64,000 bases of DNA from Pseudomonas sp. GOM7 (GTDB lineage: Bacteria > Pseudomonadota > Gammaproteobacteria > Pseudomonadales > Pseudomonadaceae): the NCBI RefSeq assembly GCF_026723825.1, contig NZ_CP113519.1:930001-994000 (forward strand). The letters run 5' to 3'. The position numbers and the translations under genes are program-made. Below the pieces are notes generated by a model, which was given only the letters and a program-made list of their open reading frames with translations, made no database searches and was not told where the DNA came from. Positions 34,256 through 45,868 of this stretch are shown one piece after another; within the stretch, counting starts at the first letter, position 1, and the number at the start of each line of letters is the position of its first letter.

Positions 34256-36136
34256 TCAGGCGCCGATCACGCCACCGTCGTCGCGGCGGATCATCACCAC
34301 CGAGGAGCGGGGGCGCATGCCGTCGCGGTGATCCGGGAAGCTGGACTTGCCGTCTTCACCCGGATGCTGCACACCGACGAACATGGTGCGTTGATCCGGG
34401 GCGAAGGCCAGGCCGGTGATCTCGCAGCCGCGCGGGCCGACCAGGAAGCGGCGGATTTCGCCGCTGACCGGGTCGGCGCAGAGCATCTGGTTGTTGCCCA
34501 TGCCGGCGAAGTCGCCGCTGTTGCTGTAGTTGCCGTCGGTGAGCACCCACAGGCGGCCATCCTTGTCGAAGCCGAGGCCGTCGGGGCTGTTGAACATGTT
34601 GTCGGCGTTGACGTTGGCCGAGCCGGCATTGGGCGTGCCGGGGTGCACCACCGGGTTGCCGGCAACCACGAATAGATCCCAGGTGAAGCGCTCGGCAGCG
34701 GCGTCGTCACCGGCTTCACGCCAGCGCAGGATCTGCCCGTAGAGGTTGTTGGCGCGCGGGTTGGCGCCGTCCACCGGCTGGTCTTCGTTACCGCGTTTGA
34801 CGTTGTTGGTCAGGGTGCAATAGACCTGGCCGTCCTGCGGGCTGACGGCGATCCATTCCGGGCGATCCATGCGCGTGGCGCCAACCTGAGTGCCGGCGGC
34901 GCGGGCGCGGATCAGCACGTCGCCCTGGTCGCTGAAGCCGTTCTCCGGCGTCAGGCCGTTCTGGCCGAAGCGCAGCTTGATCCAGCGGCCTTCGCCGCGC
35001 GGCTGCTGGGCATCGCCGCCGAGGTGGGCGACGTACAGGTCACCGTGGTCGAGTAGGTGGCGGTTGGCCTTGGGATTGCTCTTGTCGAGGCGATCACGGC
35101 TGATGAACTTGTAGATGAACTCGCCGCGCTCGTCGTCGCCCATGTACACCACCACGCGACCGTCGCGGGTCTCGGTGAGGGCGGCGTTCTCGTGCTTGAA
35201 GCGGCCCAGTGCGGTGCGCTTGATCGGCTTGGAGTCCGGGTCGAACGGGTCGATCTCGGTGATCCAGCCGTGGCGGTTGATCTCGTTGGGATGACGGGAG
35301 AAGTCGAAGCGCTCATCAAACAGGTGCCAGCGGTTGTCGCTGGCGCCTTCGAGGCTGGCGCTGTAGCGCTTGAGTGCGGGGCTCAGGGCCAGCTTGGCGT
35401 CGGTGCTGCCGAAGCAGTCGGTGAAGTTCTCTTCGCAGGTCAGGTAGGTGCCCCAGGGGGTCATGCCGCTGGAGCAGTTCTGGAAGGTGCCGAGCACTTC
35501 GGTGCCGGCAGGGTCGGCCGCAGTCTTCATCAGCGCATGGCCACGCGCCGGGCCGCTGATTTCCATGGGCAGGTTGGCATGGATGCGACGGTTGTACGGC
35601 GAGCCCTGGACGAACTGCCAGGCACCGTCTGCATCGCGCTTGACTTCGATGACGGTGACGCCCACCGCGGCCTGTGCCTTGCGCACGTCTGCCAGGGACT
35701 GCGGCGGCTTGCCGTGCTGCAGCAGGTACTGGTAGTTGCAGTATTCGTTGTTGATCGCCATGAGCGCGCGGTTGGCGTCGCCCGGCCAGGGGAAGAAGCT
35801 CATGCCGTCGTTGTTCTCGCCGAACTGGCCGAGCTGCTCCTTGGCGGTGTGGCTGCCATCGCCGCGATAGGGCGTGGAGTCGGCATGCAGCGGCTGGCCC
35901 CAGCTAATCAGCACGTCGAAGCGGTAGCCCGGCGGCAGGGTGATGGTGTCGGCGGTGGTCGCCGCGATGTTGTCGAAGCCGAGCAGCGCTTGAGTGCTGA
36001 TGGCATTGGCCAGAGCCGTGCGGCCCAGCGGGCTGCCGGCCAGGAACAGGGCGGCACCGGCCAGGGCGCCGGTGCCGATGAAGCGGCGCCGGCTCAGTAC
36101 CAGGCGCTGCAGGTCAGTCAGTTCGTTATTGTCCAT
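34256..36136 (-). CDS. PhoX-family (DUF839) alkaline phosphatase, Tat-exported
   Basis: 626 residues from the ATG preceded by GGAGGAGA. The twin-arginine signal SRRRFIGTGALAGAALFLAG (about residues 16-35) indicates folded export with metal cofactors. The DUF839 beta-propeller has conserved stretches such as CSSGMTPWGTYLTCEENFTD and SPDGLGFDKDGRLWVLTDG. PhoX enzymes use Fe and Ca to hydrolyse phosphomonoesters. No Pho box was sought upstream. It could be a PhoX paralogue with another phosphatase specificity. Confidence 0.9.
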   Translation of the reverse strand: MDNNELTDLQRLVLSRRRFIGTGALAGAALFLAGSPLGRTALANAISTQALLGFDNIAATTADTITLPPGYRFDVLISWGQPLHADSTPYRGDGSHTAKEQLGQFGENNDGMSFFPWPGDANRALMAINNEYCNYQYLLQHGKPPQSLADVRKAQAAVGVTVIEVKRDADGAWQFVQGSPYNRRIHANLPMEISGPARGHALMKTAADPAGTEVLGTFQNCSSGMTPWGTYLTCEENFTDCFGSTDAKLALSPALKRYSASLEGASDNRWHLFDERFDFSRHPNEINRHGWITEIDPFDPDSKPIKRTALGRFKHENAALTETRDGRVVVYMGDDERGEFIYKFISRDRLDKSNPKANRHLLDHGDLYVAHLGGDAQQPRGEGRWIKLRFGQNGLTPENGFSDQGDVLIRARAAGTQVGATRMDRPEWIAVSPQDGQVYCTLTNNVKRGNEDQPVDGANPRANNLYGQILRWREAGDDAAAERFTWDLFVVAGNPVVHPGTPNAGSANVNADNMFNSPDGLGFDKDGRLWVLTDGNYSNSGDFAGMGNNQMLCADPVSGEIRRFLVGPRGCEITGLAFAPDQRTMFVGVQHPGEDGKSSFPDHRDGMRPRSSVVMIRRDDGGVIGA

Positions 36137-36190
36137 CAGGCAACTCTCCTCCACAGGTGGAGGGCAGCCTAGTGGGCGAATGTGACGAGT

Positions 36191-36856
36191 CTATGAAGCT
36201 TTGTTTGCGGGTGTCAGGCCGCAGCCCTTGAGGATGATCTGCACCAGTTGTTCGGCGGCCTCCTCGAAGTCCTGCTTGGTCAGGCGCGAGCACTGCTTGA
36301 TGCGGCAGATCTGCGAGGCGAAGTCGGCGTAATGCTGGGTGCTGCTCCACAGCAGGAAGATCAGGTGCATCGGGTCGACCGGATCCATCTTGCCGGCGGC
36401 GATCCAGGCCTCGAACACTGCAGCGCGGCCACGGAACCACTCCAGGTAGCTTTGATTGAAGTATTGCGACAGGCACTCGCCACCGCTGATCACTTCCATG
36501 GCGAAGATGCGCGAGGCCTTCGGCTGGCGCCGGGAGAACTCCATCTTGGCGCGGATATAGCGTTCCAGCGCCTCGGCCGGGTCGTCGTCGACGGTGAGGT
36601 GATTGAAGGTGCTGTCCCAGAGTTCGAGGATGTTGCTCAGCACTGCCAGGTACAGCCCCAGCTTGTTGGTGAAGTAGTAGTGCAGGTTGGCCTTGGGCAG
36701 GCCGACGTTCTGCGCGATGGTGTTCATGCTGGTGCCCTTGAAGCCGTGACGGGCGAACTCCTCTTCGGCGGCCTTGATGATGGCCTCTTCGTTTTTCTGG
36801 CGAATGCGCCCAGCGGGTTTGTCGTGGGCGGTGTGAGCATGGACTTCAAGGGTCAT
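36191..36856 (-). CDS. TetR-family regulator, RutR-like
   Basis: 221 residues from the ATG giving MTLEVHAHTAHDKPAGRIRQ. The helix-turn-helix is at about 35-65 (TSMNTIAQNVGLPKANLHYY), and the C-terminal domain contains FAMEVISGGECL, typical of the RutR/PA0436 group that controls pyrimidine or purine catabolism. A nucleobase permease gene lies 2.3 kb away and the purine cluster elsewhere in the window, so nucleobase control is plausible but not shown. Confidence 0.87.
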   Translation of the reverse strand: MTLEVHAHTAHDKPAGRIRQKNEEAIIKAAEEEFARHGFKGTSMNTIAQNVGLPKANLHYYFTNKLGLYLAVLSNILELWDSTFNHLTVDDDPAEALERYIRAKMEFSRRQPKASRIFAMEVISGGECLSQYFNQSYLEWFRGRAAVFEAWIAAGKMDPVDPMHLIFLLWSSTQHYADFASQICRIKQCSRLTKQDFEEAAEQLVQIILKGCGLTPANKAS

Positions 36857-36991
36857 GGCGATTCCGAACTGATCTGGGGGCGGAGCGATTGCACTGATAC
36901 CCCAGCCCCGCCTGGGTGACAAGCCTTGCTGCAGGAAAACGGCTGCCAGCGCCCGCGCGGCAAGCAATGGGCGCGGGTGCCTTGGCGCGGG

Positions 36992-38989
36992 TCAGACCCT
37001 GAACGAGGCGAGCAACCCGTGCAGGTCGCGGGTCATGCCGCTCAGCTCGCCGCTGACGTGCACCGTGCTTTGTGCCTCGTGGGCGTTGCTCTCGCTCAGG
37101 CTCTTGATCTCCAGGGTGTTCTGCTCGACGCCTTGCACCACGGCGGCCTGCTGCTCGGCGGCCGAGGCGATCTGGATGTTGTGGTCGATGATCTGATCCA
37201 TGCTGCCGGTGATGGCCTCAAAGGTGCTGGCCGTCAGGGTTACCTGCTCGACGCTCTGCGCCGCGCTCTGGTGGCTGTTGCGGATGGTCTTCACCGCGTT
37301 GTCGACCTGCTGGCGCAGGCGCTCGATGGTCTGGTCGATCTCGCCGGTCAGCTCGTGCGAGCGAATCGCCAGGCTGCGCACCTCGTCGGCCACCACGGCG
37401 AAGCCGCGGCCCTGCTCGCCGGCTCGCGCGGCCTCGATGGCGGCGTTGAGGGCCAGCAGGTTGGTCTGTTCGGCCACGCTCTTGATCAGGTCGACGGCCT
37501 TGACGATCTCCTGGCTTTCCTTTTCCACCGAGGTGATGGCGGCGATGGAGTTGTCCATCTCGGTGAACAACTGGTTGATCCGCGTCACCGCCTGATCCAC
37601 CTGTACGCGGCCCTCGCGGCATTTCTCACCGGCGCCGTTGGCCTTGTCGGCGGTAACGTGGGAGTTCTGGCTGACCTCCTGAACGTTGCTCACCAGTTCG
37701 CTCATCGAGGTGGCGATCAGTTCCAGTTCGCTGGCCTGGCGCTTGACGCTGCGCTGGCTGGTGGAGGCGCTGTCGGCCACGCTCTGGGCCTTGCCCAGCG
37801 TGCTTTCGGAGAAGCGCACCACCTCGGCGATGAGCTGCTGCATGCGGGTCTGCATGTCGTTGAAGTCCTTGGCCAGGTCGCCCAGCTCATCGCGGGCGGC
37901 GGTGATCACTGGCTGGCGCAGGTCGCCCTCGGCCATGCGCCGGGTAGCGCTGGTCAGGTCGCGGATGGCGCCGCGCACCGACAGGTAGAAGCCGACGAAC
38001 AGGTACAGCAACAGGGCGATCACCAGTGCCAGGCTGGCTGACCAGAGCATCAGGGCGTGCTGGTTGGCATCGGCACGGGTCTGCAGCAGCGTGCGGGTTT
38101 CCGTGAGCAGCGCCTGGCTGGCCTGGTCGAGGCTGGCGAACTGTGGTGCGTAGGCCGCGTAGCGCTGCTGCCACTGCTCGACCGATTTCTGGTCGAAGTA
38201 GCCGCTTTGCGTGTAGGTGTCGACGATCTCGCGCTTGTAGCGTTCGGCCGCTGCCTTGGCGGCCTCGCTCATCAACTGGCGTGCCTCTGCGTTGCCCTTG
38301 CCCTGGGCCAGGTCGACGTAGCGCGAGAGGGTGTCGAGCTGGTTGGTGATGGTTGGCCGCGTCGACGACTCGAGAAAGCCGTAGGCGGTCATGTAGCTGG
38401 CATAGATGCGGGTGCGCGCCATCACGTCATACAGGGGCAGCCACTCGTTGAGCAGCAGGTCGACGTTGCGGTACACACGCGGGTCGCTGTCCTGGCTCAG
38501 GCGCGAGACGGCGGCAATCTCGCGCATGTTGGCGATCAGCGGAGCGATGAAGCGGCTGTGCTCGATCATCTGCGAGCTCAGACCCTGGGTGGATACCTTG
38601 CTACTGGGCTCGGTGCCCTGGGCGCCATCGCCCAGGACAAAGTCAGCGAACGGGCCGCCCTGCAGGTGGGCATCGAGAGCCTGGCGCTGCTGTTGGTAGG
38701 CCTGCGTCGTCTGCTCGATGAGCTGTTTGGCATCGTCCTTGTTACGGGCGTAGCCGATCACCTGCATGCCAGCCATCTCCAGCGCCTGGCGGTAAACCGG
38801 CAGGTAGTGTTCGAGGGTGAGCAGGCCTTGCAGCTCGTTGCGTGAGGCGTCGAGATCCTGGCCGACATCCATCAGCTTGCTGATCGACAGCCAGCAGTAG
38901 GGCAGCATGAAGAGCGTGAAGATGAGCAGGAATTTATGGGCGTAGCGGGCGCGGTTCATCAACGCCAGAACCGGATTGAAGAAAAACAT
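36992..38989 (-). CDS. Methyl-accepting chemotaxis protein
   Basis: 665 residues from the ATG preceded by AAGGGGCC. TM1 is at about 20-40 ([16 protein letters not shown]). A periplasmic helical ligand-binding domain (about 45-310) follows, then TM2 near 315-338 ([17 protein letters not shown]), HAMP (about 340-390) and a long signalling coiled coil with the hairpin tip [20 protein letters not shown]. There is no C-terminal CheR-binding pentapeptide (it ends LASFRV). Ligand unknown; the helical sensor differs from Cache-type domains. Confidence 0.94.
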   Translation of the reverse strand: MFFFNPVLALMNRARYAHKFLLIFTLFMLPYCWLSISKLMDVGQDLDASRNELQGLLTLEHYLPVYRQALEMAGMQVIGYARNKDDAKQLIEQTTQAYQQQRQALDAHLQGGPFADFVLGDGAQGTEPSSKVSTQGLSSQMIEHSRFIAPLIANMREIAAVSRLSQDSDPRVYRNVDLLLNEWLPLYDVMARTRIYASYMTAYGFLESSTRPTITNQLDTLSRYVDLAQGKGNAEARQLMSEAAKAAAERYKREIVDTYTQSGYFDQKSVEQWQQRYAAYAPQFASLDQASQALLTETRTLLQTRADANQHALMLWSASLALVIALLLYLFVGFYLSVRGAIRDLTSATRRMAEGDLRQPVITAARDELGDLAKDFNDMQTRMQQLIAEVVRFSESTLGKAQSVADSASTSQRSVKRQASELELIATSMSELVSNVQEVSQNSHVTADKANGAGEKCREGRVQVDQAVTRINQLFTEMDNSIAAITSVEKESQEIVKAVDLIKSVAEQTNLLALNAAIEAARAGEQGRGFAVVADEVRSLAIRSHELTGEIDQTIERLRQQVDNAVKTIRNSHQSAAQSVEQVTLTASTFEAITGSMDQIIDHNIQIASAAEQQAAVVQGVEQNTLEIKSLSESNAHEAQSTVHVSGELSGMTRDLHGLLASFRV

Positions 38990-39160
38990 CGTGGCCCCTT
39001 GGCAACCTTGATAAGTCATGACGGCCCCTGGAAGGGAGCTGGGGCCCTGTGGGTGGTGATGAGTGTTACTCCCGCAACACTCTGGCCCATTGCCAGCAAA
39101 AAGCTTGCCGTCATGAACTCGGCGACGTTGATTTGACGGAGTCGCTCGCCATCATTCGCC

Positions 39161-40516
39161 TCATTCTGCGCGTTCGTCAGGCTCCAGAGGCAGCAGCAGA
39201 TTCATCAGGATGGCGGTGAGGCCGCCGCTGGTGATGGCCGAACCGAACACGGTCTGTACCAGCGTCGGCATCTGCCGTAGCAGCTCTGGCTGACTGGAGA
39301 TGCCCAGGCCGATGCCGAAGCTGGTGGCCATGATCAACAGGCTGCGGCGATCCAGCGGGGCCTGGGCGAGGATGCGGATGCCGGCGGCGGCCACCGTGCC
39401 GAACATCACCAGGGTGGCGCCACCCAGCACCGGCTTGGGAATCTGCTGCAGCACCGCACCGAGCACGGGGAACAGCCCGAGCACGATCAGCAGCGCGCCG
39501 ATGTAGTAGCCGACATGCCGGCTGGCCACGCCGGAGAGCTGGATCACACCGTTGTTCTGGCTGAAGGTGGTGTTGGGAAAGGTGTTGAACACGGCGGCGA
39601 TCAGCGAGCTGACGCCATCGCCGAACACCCCGCCCTTGATGCGTTCGAGGTATTGCGGGCCCTTGATCGGCTGGCGCGAGATCATGCAGTTGGCGGTGAG
39701 GTCGCCGGTGGTTTCGATGGCGGTGATCAGATAGATCAAGGCCACCGGGACGAAGGCCATCCAGTCGAAGGCGAAGCCGTAACGAAAGGGGACTGGCAGG
39801 CTGATCAGCGGCAGCTCGGGCAGTGGCTGCGGTACCAGCACACCGCACAGCCAGGCGAGCAGCGAACCCAGCAACAGGCCGATGATGATGGCCGACAGGC
39901 GCAGCCAGGGGTTGCTCAGGCGGTTGAGCACGATGATGCAAACCAGCACCAGCGCGCCCAGGGCCAGGTTGATCGGCGCACCGAAATTCTCGGCATTGGC
40001 GCCGCCGCCGAGGTCGGTGATGCCCACTTCGATCAGGCTGATACCGATGATGGTGATGACGATGCCCGTCACCAGCGGCGTGACGATGCGTTGCAGGCGG
40101 CCGATGAAACGGCTCAGCACCATCTCGATGAAGGCACCGAAGAAGCACACGCCGAAGACCATCGCCAGGATGTCATCGGCGCTGCCACCGCGCGCCTTGA
40201 CCATCATCCCGGCGGCCAGCACCGCACTGAGGAAGGCGAAGCTGGTGCCCTGCACGCAGATCATCCCGGCGCCGATGCCGAAGGGGCGGCGCGCCTGGAT
40301 CAGGGTGCCGACACCGGAGACCATCAAGCCCATGCTGATCAGGTAGGGCAGTTGTTCGTGCAGGCCCAGCACACTGCCGATGATCAAGGTGGGCGTGACG
40401 ATGCCGACGAAACAGGCCAGCACATGTTGCAGCGCGGCAAAGAAGGCCGGCAGCGGCGCAGGCCGGTCGTCCAGGGCGTAGATCAGGTCGGAGTGAGCGG
40501 GGTGTTCCTGGGGCAT
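39161..40516 (-). CDS. NCS2-family nucleobase (xanthine/urate/uracil) permease
   Basis: 451 residues from the ATG giving MPQEHPAHSDLIYALDDRPA. It has about 12-14 helices and the NCS2 signature NTTFSQNNGVIQLSGVASR with the QNNG substrate-site motif and AIETTGDLTAN (substrate-binding Glu region). Overall it is closest to the urate/xanthine XanPQ-UacT branch. It imports a purine base with protons. It could feed the purine degradation for which other genes in the window code. Confidence 0.91.
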   Translation of the reverse strand: MPQEHPAHSDLIYALDDRPAPLPAFFAALQHVLACFVGIVTPTLIIGSVLGLHEQLPYLISMGLMVSGVGTLIQARRPFGIGAGMICVQGTSFAFLSAVLAAGMMVKARGGSADDILAMVFGVCFFGAFIEMVLSRFIGRLQRIVTPLVTGIVITIIGISLIEVGITDLGGGANAENFGAPINLALGALVLVCIIVLNRLSNPWLRLSAIIIGLLLGSLLAWLCGVLVPQPLPELPLISLPVPFRYGFAFDWMAFVPVALIYLITAIETTGDLTANCMISRQPIKGPQYLERIKGGVFGDGVSSLIAAVFNTFPNTTFSQNNGVIQLSGVASRHVGYYIGALLIVLGLFPVLGAVLQQIPKPVLGGATLVMFGTVAAAGIRILAQAPLDRRSLLIMATSFGIGLGISSQPELLRQMPTLVQTVFGSAITSGGLTAILMNLLLPLEPDERAE

Positions 40517-40755
40517 GGCGCGTTCTCGCGGCTGGGTCGGGTGGGGCTGATGGTGCGGTTCAAGGAGGCGCACCTGGCAGCAAGCTGCTCGCCCGGATGC
40601 AAGAAGCTGTCCAGTCGATCAGGTTGTTAGAGAAAACTGTGCGCAATATCCCGTCGTTCTTTGGATACGATCCTGGGGCTTTTTTGTGCGCTAAGGCCTG
40701 TCGTCGTGAATCATGCACCGCGATGAAGCATCGTGCACGCCGGTGGTGCGGCGTC

Positions 40756-41673
40756 TCAACCTTCGGCCAGGGCTTCGAGAAAACTCTCCAATACCAGATG
40801 CGCACGACGCCCCTTGCGCGTCACGGCGGCCAGGTTGATGTCGTAGAAGCGGCTGCTGGCCTTGAGGGCGCGCAGGCGTCCCTGCTGCACCCAGGCCTGG
40901 GCATAGTGATCCGGAAGGTAACCAATGTAACGCCCGGTGAGGATGAGGAAGGCCATGCCTTCGCGATCCGAGGCGCTGGCCGTGCAGTTCAGTGCCTGGT
41001 AATGGCTCTGTACTTCGGGCGGCACGCGGAAGGTCGGGGCGATGGCCTCCTGAGCGTTGAGCCGCTCGTCCTCCAGTTGTTGGTCATCGACATAGAACAG
41101 CGGGTGGCCGACCGCGCAGTAGAGCAGCGAGCGCTCGTCGTACAGCGCCTGGTATTCCAGGCCGGAGAGGGCGCCGACCTGCGGCACCACGCCGATGTGC
41201 AGGCGCCCGTCGAGCACGCCCTGTTCCACCTCCGAGGGTGGCGTCATGCGGATATTGATGCGCACGTCCGGCCCCTGCACCTTGAGCCGAGCCAGGGCGT
41301 TGGTGATGCGCATGTGCGGGATGGTCACCAGGTTGTCGGTCAGGCCGATATTCAACTCGCCGCGCAGGTGCTGGTGCAGGCCATTGACCTCGGTGCGAAA
41401 ACTCTCCAGTGCCGCCAGCAGTTGCAGGGTGCTCTGATACACCTCGCGGCCTTCCTCGGTCAGGGCGAAGCCGGCGCGGCCACGCTGGCACAGGCGCAGG
41501 CCGAGGCGTTGCTCCAGATCGCTCATCTGCTGGCTGATGGCCGAGCGGCCGATACCCAGGGCACTCTCTGCAGCGGAAAAACCGCCGCATTCCACCACGC
41601 TGCGAAACAGTTTGAGCAGGCGGATTTCAAAGTCACTGACCTGGGCCAGTGGATCGGGGCGGCGGCTGCTCAT
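40756..41673 (-). CDS. bauR: LysR-family regulator BauR of beta-alanine catabolism
   Basis: 305 residues. The winged HTH (about 15-75) contains GGFSAAESALGIGRSAISQQMS; the effector domain begins HLRGELNIGLTDNLVTIPHM. The sequence strongly resembles PA0133, which activates the bau genes in P. aeruginosa, and it is divergent from bauA with 178 bp between starts. A REP unit (41791-41813) lies in that gap. Confidence 0.85.
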   Translation of the reverse strand: MSSRRPDPLAQVSDFEIRLLKLFRSVVECGGFSAAESALGIGRSAISQQMSDLEQRLGLRLCQRGRAGFALTEEGREVYQSTLQLLAALESFRTEVNGLHQHLRGELNIGLTDNLVTIPHMRITNALARLKVQGPDVRINIRMTPPSEVEQGVLDGRLHIGVVPQVGALSGLEYQALYDERSLLYCAVGHPLFYVDDQQLEDERLNAQEAIAPTFRVPPEVQSHYQALNCTASASDREGMAFLILTGRYIGYLPDHYAQAWVQQGRLRALKASSRFYDINLAAVTRKGRRAHLVLESFLEALAEG

Positions 41674-41790
41674 CTGTTTAGTGGGCTCTGAACTGAAGTT
41701 AAGAAAAGTGTTGTTTTACTGACTCTATGCCCGTGGCACCTTTGCTGGCAACAGACGCTATACCAGTGGGAGGCGCTTCAGCAGCGACAG

Positions 41791-41813
41791 TCGCGGCTAA
41801 AGCCCCTCCCACC
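41791..41813. repeat. REP unit between bauR and bauA
   Basis: TCGCGGCTAAAGCCCCTCCC, the Pseudomonas REP core, placed 39 bp before the bauA start in the divergent promoter region. Confidence 0.8.
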
Positions 41814-41851
41814 TTGCTCCTGATCACGCCGCCACTGTCGAGGCCACCCCA

Positions 41852-43198
41852 ATGAACATGCCGCAGACTGCAACCCCATCCCTGGCCAGCCAGCTCAAGC
41901 TGGATGCGCACTGGATGCCGTTCTCCGCCAACCGCAACTTCCAGCGCGACCCGCGCCTGATCGTGGCGGCTGAAGGCAACTGGCTCACCGACGATAGCGG
42001 GCGCAAGGTTTACGACAGTCTGTCCGGCCTGTGGACTTGCGGCGCCGGTCACTCGCGCAAGGAAATTCAGGAGGCCGTGGCCAAGCAACTCGGCACCCTC
42101 GATTATTCGCCAGGCTTCCAGTACGGCCATCCGCTGTCGTTCAAGCTGGCCGAGCAGGTCGCCGACCTCATGCCAGGCGAGCTGAATCATGTGTTCTTCA
42201 CCGGCTCCGGCTCCGAGTGCGCCGATACCGCAGTGAAGATGGCCAAGGCCTACTGGCGCCTGAAAGGTCAGCCGGCTAAGACCAAGTTCATTGGCCGCGC
42301 CCGTGGCTACCACGGCGTCAACATCGCTGGCACCTCGCTCGGTGGCATCGGCGGCAACCGCAAGATGTACGGTCAGTTCATGGACGCCGACCACCTGCCG
42401 CACACCCTGCAGCCGCACCTGGCCTTCACCAAGGGCATGGCCGAAACCGGCGGCGTGGAGCTGGCCAACGAGCTGCTCAAACTGATCGAACTGCACGACG
42501 CCTCCAACATCGCCGCGGTGATCGTCGAGCCGATGTCCGGCTCCGCTGGCGCCATCGTGCCGCCGGTGGGCTACCTGCAGCGCCTGCGCGAGATCTGCAC
42601 GCAGCACAACATCCTGCTGATCTTCGACGAAGTGATCACCGGCTTCGGCCGCATGGGCAAGTGGAGCGGCGCGGAATACTTCGGCGTCACCCCGGATCTG
42701 ATGAACGTCGCCAAGCAGATCACCAACGGCGCCATCCCTCTGGGCGCGGTGATCGCCAGCAGCGAGATCTACAGCACCTTCATGCAGCAGCCATCGCCGG
42801 AGCACATGATCGAATTCACCCACGGCTACACCTACTCAGCGCACCCTGTGGCTTGCGCCGCTGGCCTGGCGACGCTGGAATTGCTCAAGCGCGAGAACCT
42901 GATCCAGCAATCCGCCGAGCTTGCGCCGAAGTTCGAGGCCGCCCTGCATGGCCTGAAGGGCACCAAGCACATCGTCGACATCCGCAATTGCGGCCTGGCT
43001 GGCGCCCTGCAGATCGCCCCGCGTGACGGCGACGCCGTGGTACGCCCTTTCGAGGCCGGCATGGCCCTGTGGAAGGCCGGCTTTTACGTGCGCTTCGGTG
43101 GCGACACCCTGCAGTTCGGCCCGACCTTCAACGCCAAGATCGAAGACCTCGACCGCGTGTTCAACGCCGTCGGCGACGTGCTGAACAAACTCGACTGA
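41852..43198 (+). CDS. bauA: Beta-alanine:pyruvate transaminase (omega-aminotransferase)
   Basis: 448-residue class III aminotransferase. Key motifs: SLSGLWTCGAGHSRKEIQEA near the start, GSGSECADTAVKMAKAYWRL, LLIFDEVITGFGRMG (PLP-binding Asp) and AKQITNGAIPLGAVIAS with the Schiff-base Lys. Near-identical in layout to PA0132. It converts beta-alanine and pyruvate to malonate semialdehyde and alanine, and also acts on some polyamine breakdown products. Followed by the dehydrogenase that uses its product. Confidence 0.95.
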   Translation: MNMPQTATPSLASQLKLDAHWMPFSANRNFQRDPRLIVAAEGNWLTDDSGRKVYDSLSGLWTCGAGHSRKEIQEAVAKQLGTLDYSPGFQYGHPLSFKLAEQVADLMPGELNHVFFTGSGSECADTAVKMAKAYWRLKGQPAKTKFIGRARGYHGVNIAGTSLGGIGGNRKMYGQFMDADHLPHTLQPHLAFTKGMAETGGVELANELLKLIELHDASNIAAVIVEPMSGSAGAIVPPVGYLQRLREICTQHNILLIFDEVITGFGRMGKWSGAEYFGVTPDLMNVAKQITNGAIPLGAVIASSEIYSTFMQQPSPEHMIEFTHGYTYSAHPVACAAGLATLELLKRENLIQQSAELAPKFEAALHGLKGTKHIVDIRNCGLAGALQIAPRDGDAVVRPFEAGMALWKAGFYVRFGGDTLQFGPTFNAKIEDLDRVFNAVGDVLNKLD

Positions 43199-43204
43199 TG
43201 CCTT

Positions 43205-43262
43205 GCTCCCCTCTCCCACCTGCGGGGCGCGGAGCGGGGGCCGGGGGAGAGGGCGTCTCTCC
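43205..43262. repeat. Intergenic palindrome, CCCCTCTCCC family
   Basis: CTCCCCTCTCCCACCTGCGG and later GGGGGAGAGGGCG, like units at 13963 and 45828. It fills the gap between bauA and bauC and may attenuate or stabilise the message. Confidence 0.6.
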
Positions 43263-43292
43263 CCAGCACCCGATTTCTTGATGGAGAACCCC

Positions 43293-44789
<1,497 letters not shown>

Positions 44790-44810
44790 GTGAGTTGAGG
44801 CGGTAAACGA

Positions 44811-44836
44811 AGGCCGGTCGCAAGACCGGCCTTTTC
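44811..44836 (+). terminator. Rho-independent terminator after bauC
   Basis: AAGGCCGGTC and GACCGGCCTT pair around GCAA and run into TTTTCG. Confidence 0.88.
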
Positions 44837-44911
44837 GTTATGGGCGCCATGCATATCTCTCCTCTGCCAGCTCTGATAAAACGACCGTCAGACAAGCAAG
44901 GGAGAAGCACG

Positions 44912-45739
44912 ATGAGCGAAGCATTCAAGCTGGATCTTCACACTTACCTGGGGCGTCTGGGCTATGCCTCGGCGCCACCGGCGACCCTCGACACCTTGCG
45001 CGAATTGCAGGCGCGGCACACGGCACAATTCCCCTTTGAAACCCTGACCTGTCTGCTGCGCGTGCCGGTGGAGGTCGAGCCTGCCGCGATCCAGGACAAG
45101 CTGCTGCGCCAGGGGCGAGGCGGTTACTGCTTCGAGCTCAACCGCCTGTTCCTGCTGCTGTTGCAGGCGCTGGGCTTCGACGCGCGCGGGCTGACCGGGC
45201 GCGTGCTCCTGAACGGCCCGGAGGATGCCCAGCCGGCTCGCACTCATATGTTGGTACTGGTGACCCTCGATGGCCTGCGCTACATCACCGATGTCGGTTT
45301 CGGCGGTATGGTGCCCACCGGCCCGTTGCTGCTGGACAGCGAGGCAGAGCAGGCCACGCCCCATGAGCCCTATCGCCTGACATCGGTGGACGGCACCTAC
45401 ACCCTGCGTGCATTGGTGGCTGGAACCTGGCGGGCGATGTACCGGTTCGATCTGCAGCATGTGGCGGATATCGATTACGTGGTCGGTAACTGGTACGTGT
45501 GCACCCATCCGGATTCGCCCTTTCTTGGCCAGATGATCGCCGCCCGCACTGGCCCAGGCCTGCGCAAGAGCCTGAACAACGGCAGCTTCGCCATCCACCG
45601 CCTGGGGCAGGCGAGTGAGCGGGTGCAGTTGCAGAGCGTCGATGAGGTGCTGAGGGTGCTGCGGGAGGAGTTCGGGATTCGCGTGCCGGAGCATCCGGAG
45701 CTGCACAGCCTCATCGAGCGCTCGATGGCACAGGGCTGA
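44912..45739 (+). CDS. nat: Arylamine N-acetyltransferase
   Basis: 275 residues from the ATG after an AGGGAGAAG leader. The NAT catalytic triad is visible: Cys about 73 in GRGGYCFELN, His in PARTHMLVLV and Asp in RYITDVGFGG. Transfers acetyl (or other acyl) groups from CoA to arylamines, hydrazines or small aromatic metabolites. Length matches bacterial NATs. It is a separate unit after the bau terminator. Confidence 0.93.
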   Translation: MSEAFKLDLHTYLGRLGYASAPPATLDTLRELQARHTAQFPFETLTCLLRVPVEVEPAAIQDKLLRQGRGGYCFELNRLFLLLLQALGFDARGLTGRVLLNGPEDAQPARTHMLVLVTLDGLRYITDVGFGGMVPTGPLLLDSEAEQATPHEPYRLTSVDGTYTLRALVAGTWRAMYRFDLQHVADIDYVVGNWYVCTHPDSPFLGQMIAARTGPGLRKSLNNGSFAIHRLGQASERVQLQSVDEVLRVLREEFGIRVPEHPELHSLIERSMAQG

Positions 45740-45753
45740 GCGGCTGCAGGCTC

Positions 45754-45778
45754 TTGTGGGAGGGGCTTTAGCCGCGAA
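45754..45778. repeat. REP unit
   Basis: TTGTGGGAGGGGCTTTAGCC followed by GCGAA, inverted relative to the unit at 41791. Confidence 0.8.
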
Positions 45779-45827
45779 AGAGTTTGCAGCCGCTTGGGCG
45801 TTTCAGGTTCTGCACCGAACCGTTCCC

Positions 45828-45868
45828 CTCTCCCGCTTGCGGGAGAGGGGCTAGGGGAGAGGGCGCTT
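45828..45868. repeat. Intergenic palindrome, CCCCTCTCCC family
   Basis: CCCCTCTCCCGCTTGCGGGA then GAGGGGCTAGGGGAGAGGGC; perfect short stem, third copy of this family in the window. Confidence 0.7.

Noticed and set aside
39060..39150. Sigma-28 (FliA) promoter for the chemoreceptor gene
   Set aside because: TCAA and GCCGA elements occur, but the spacing is about five bases where eleven are expected.
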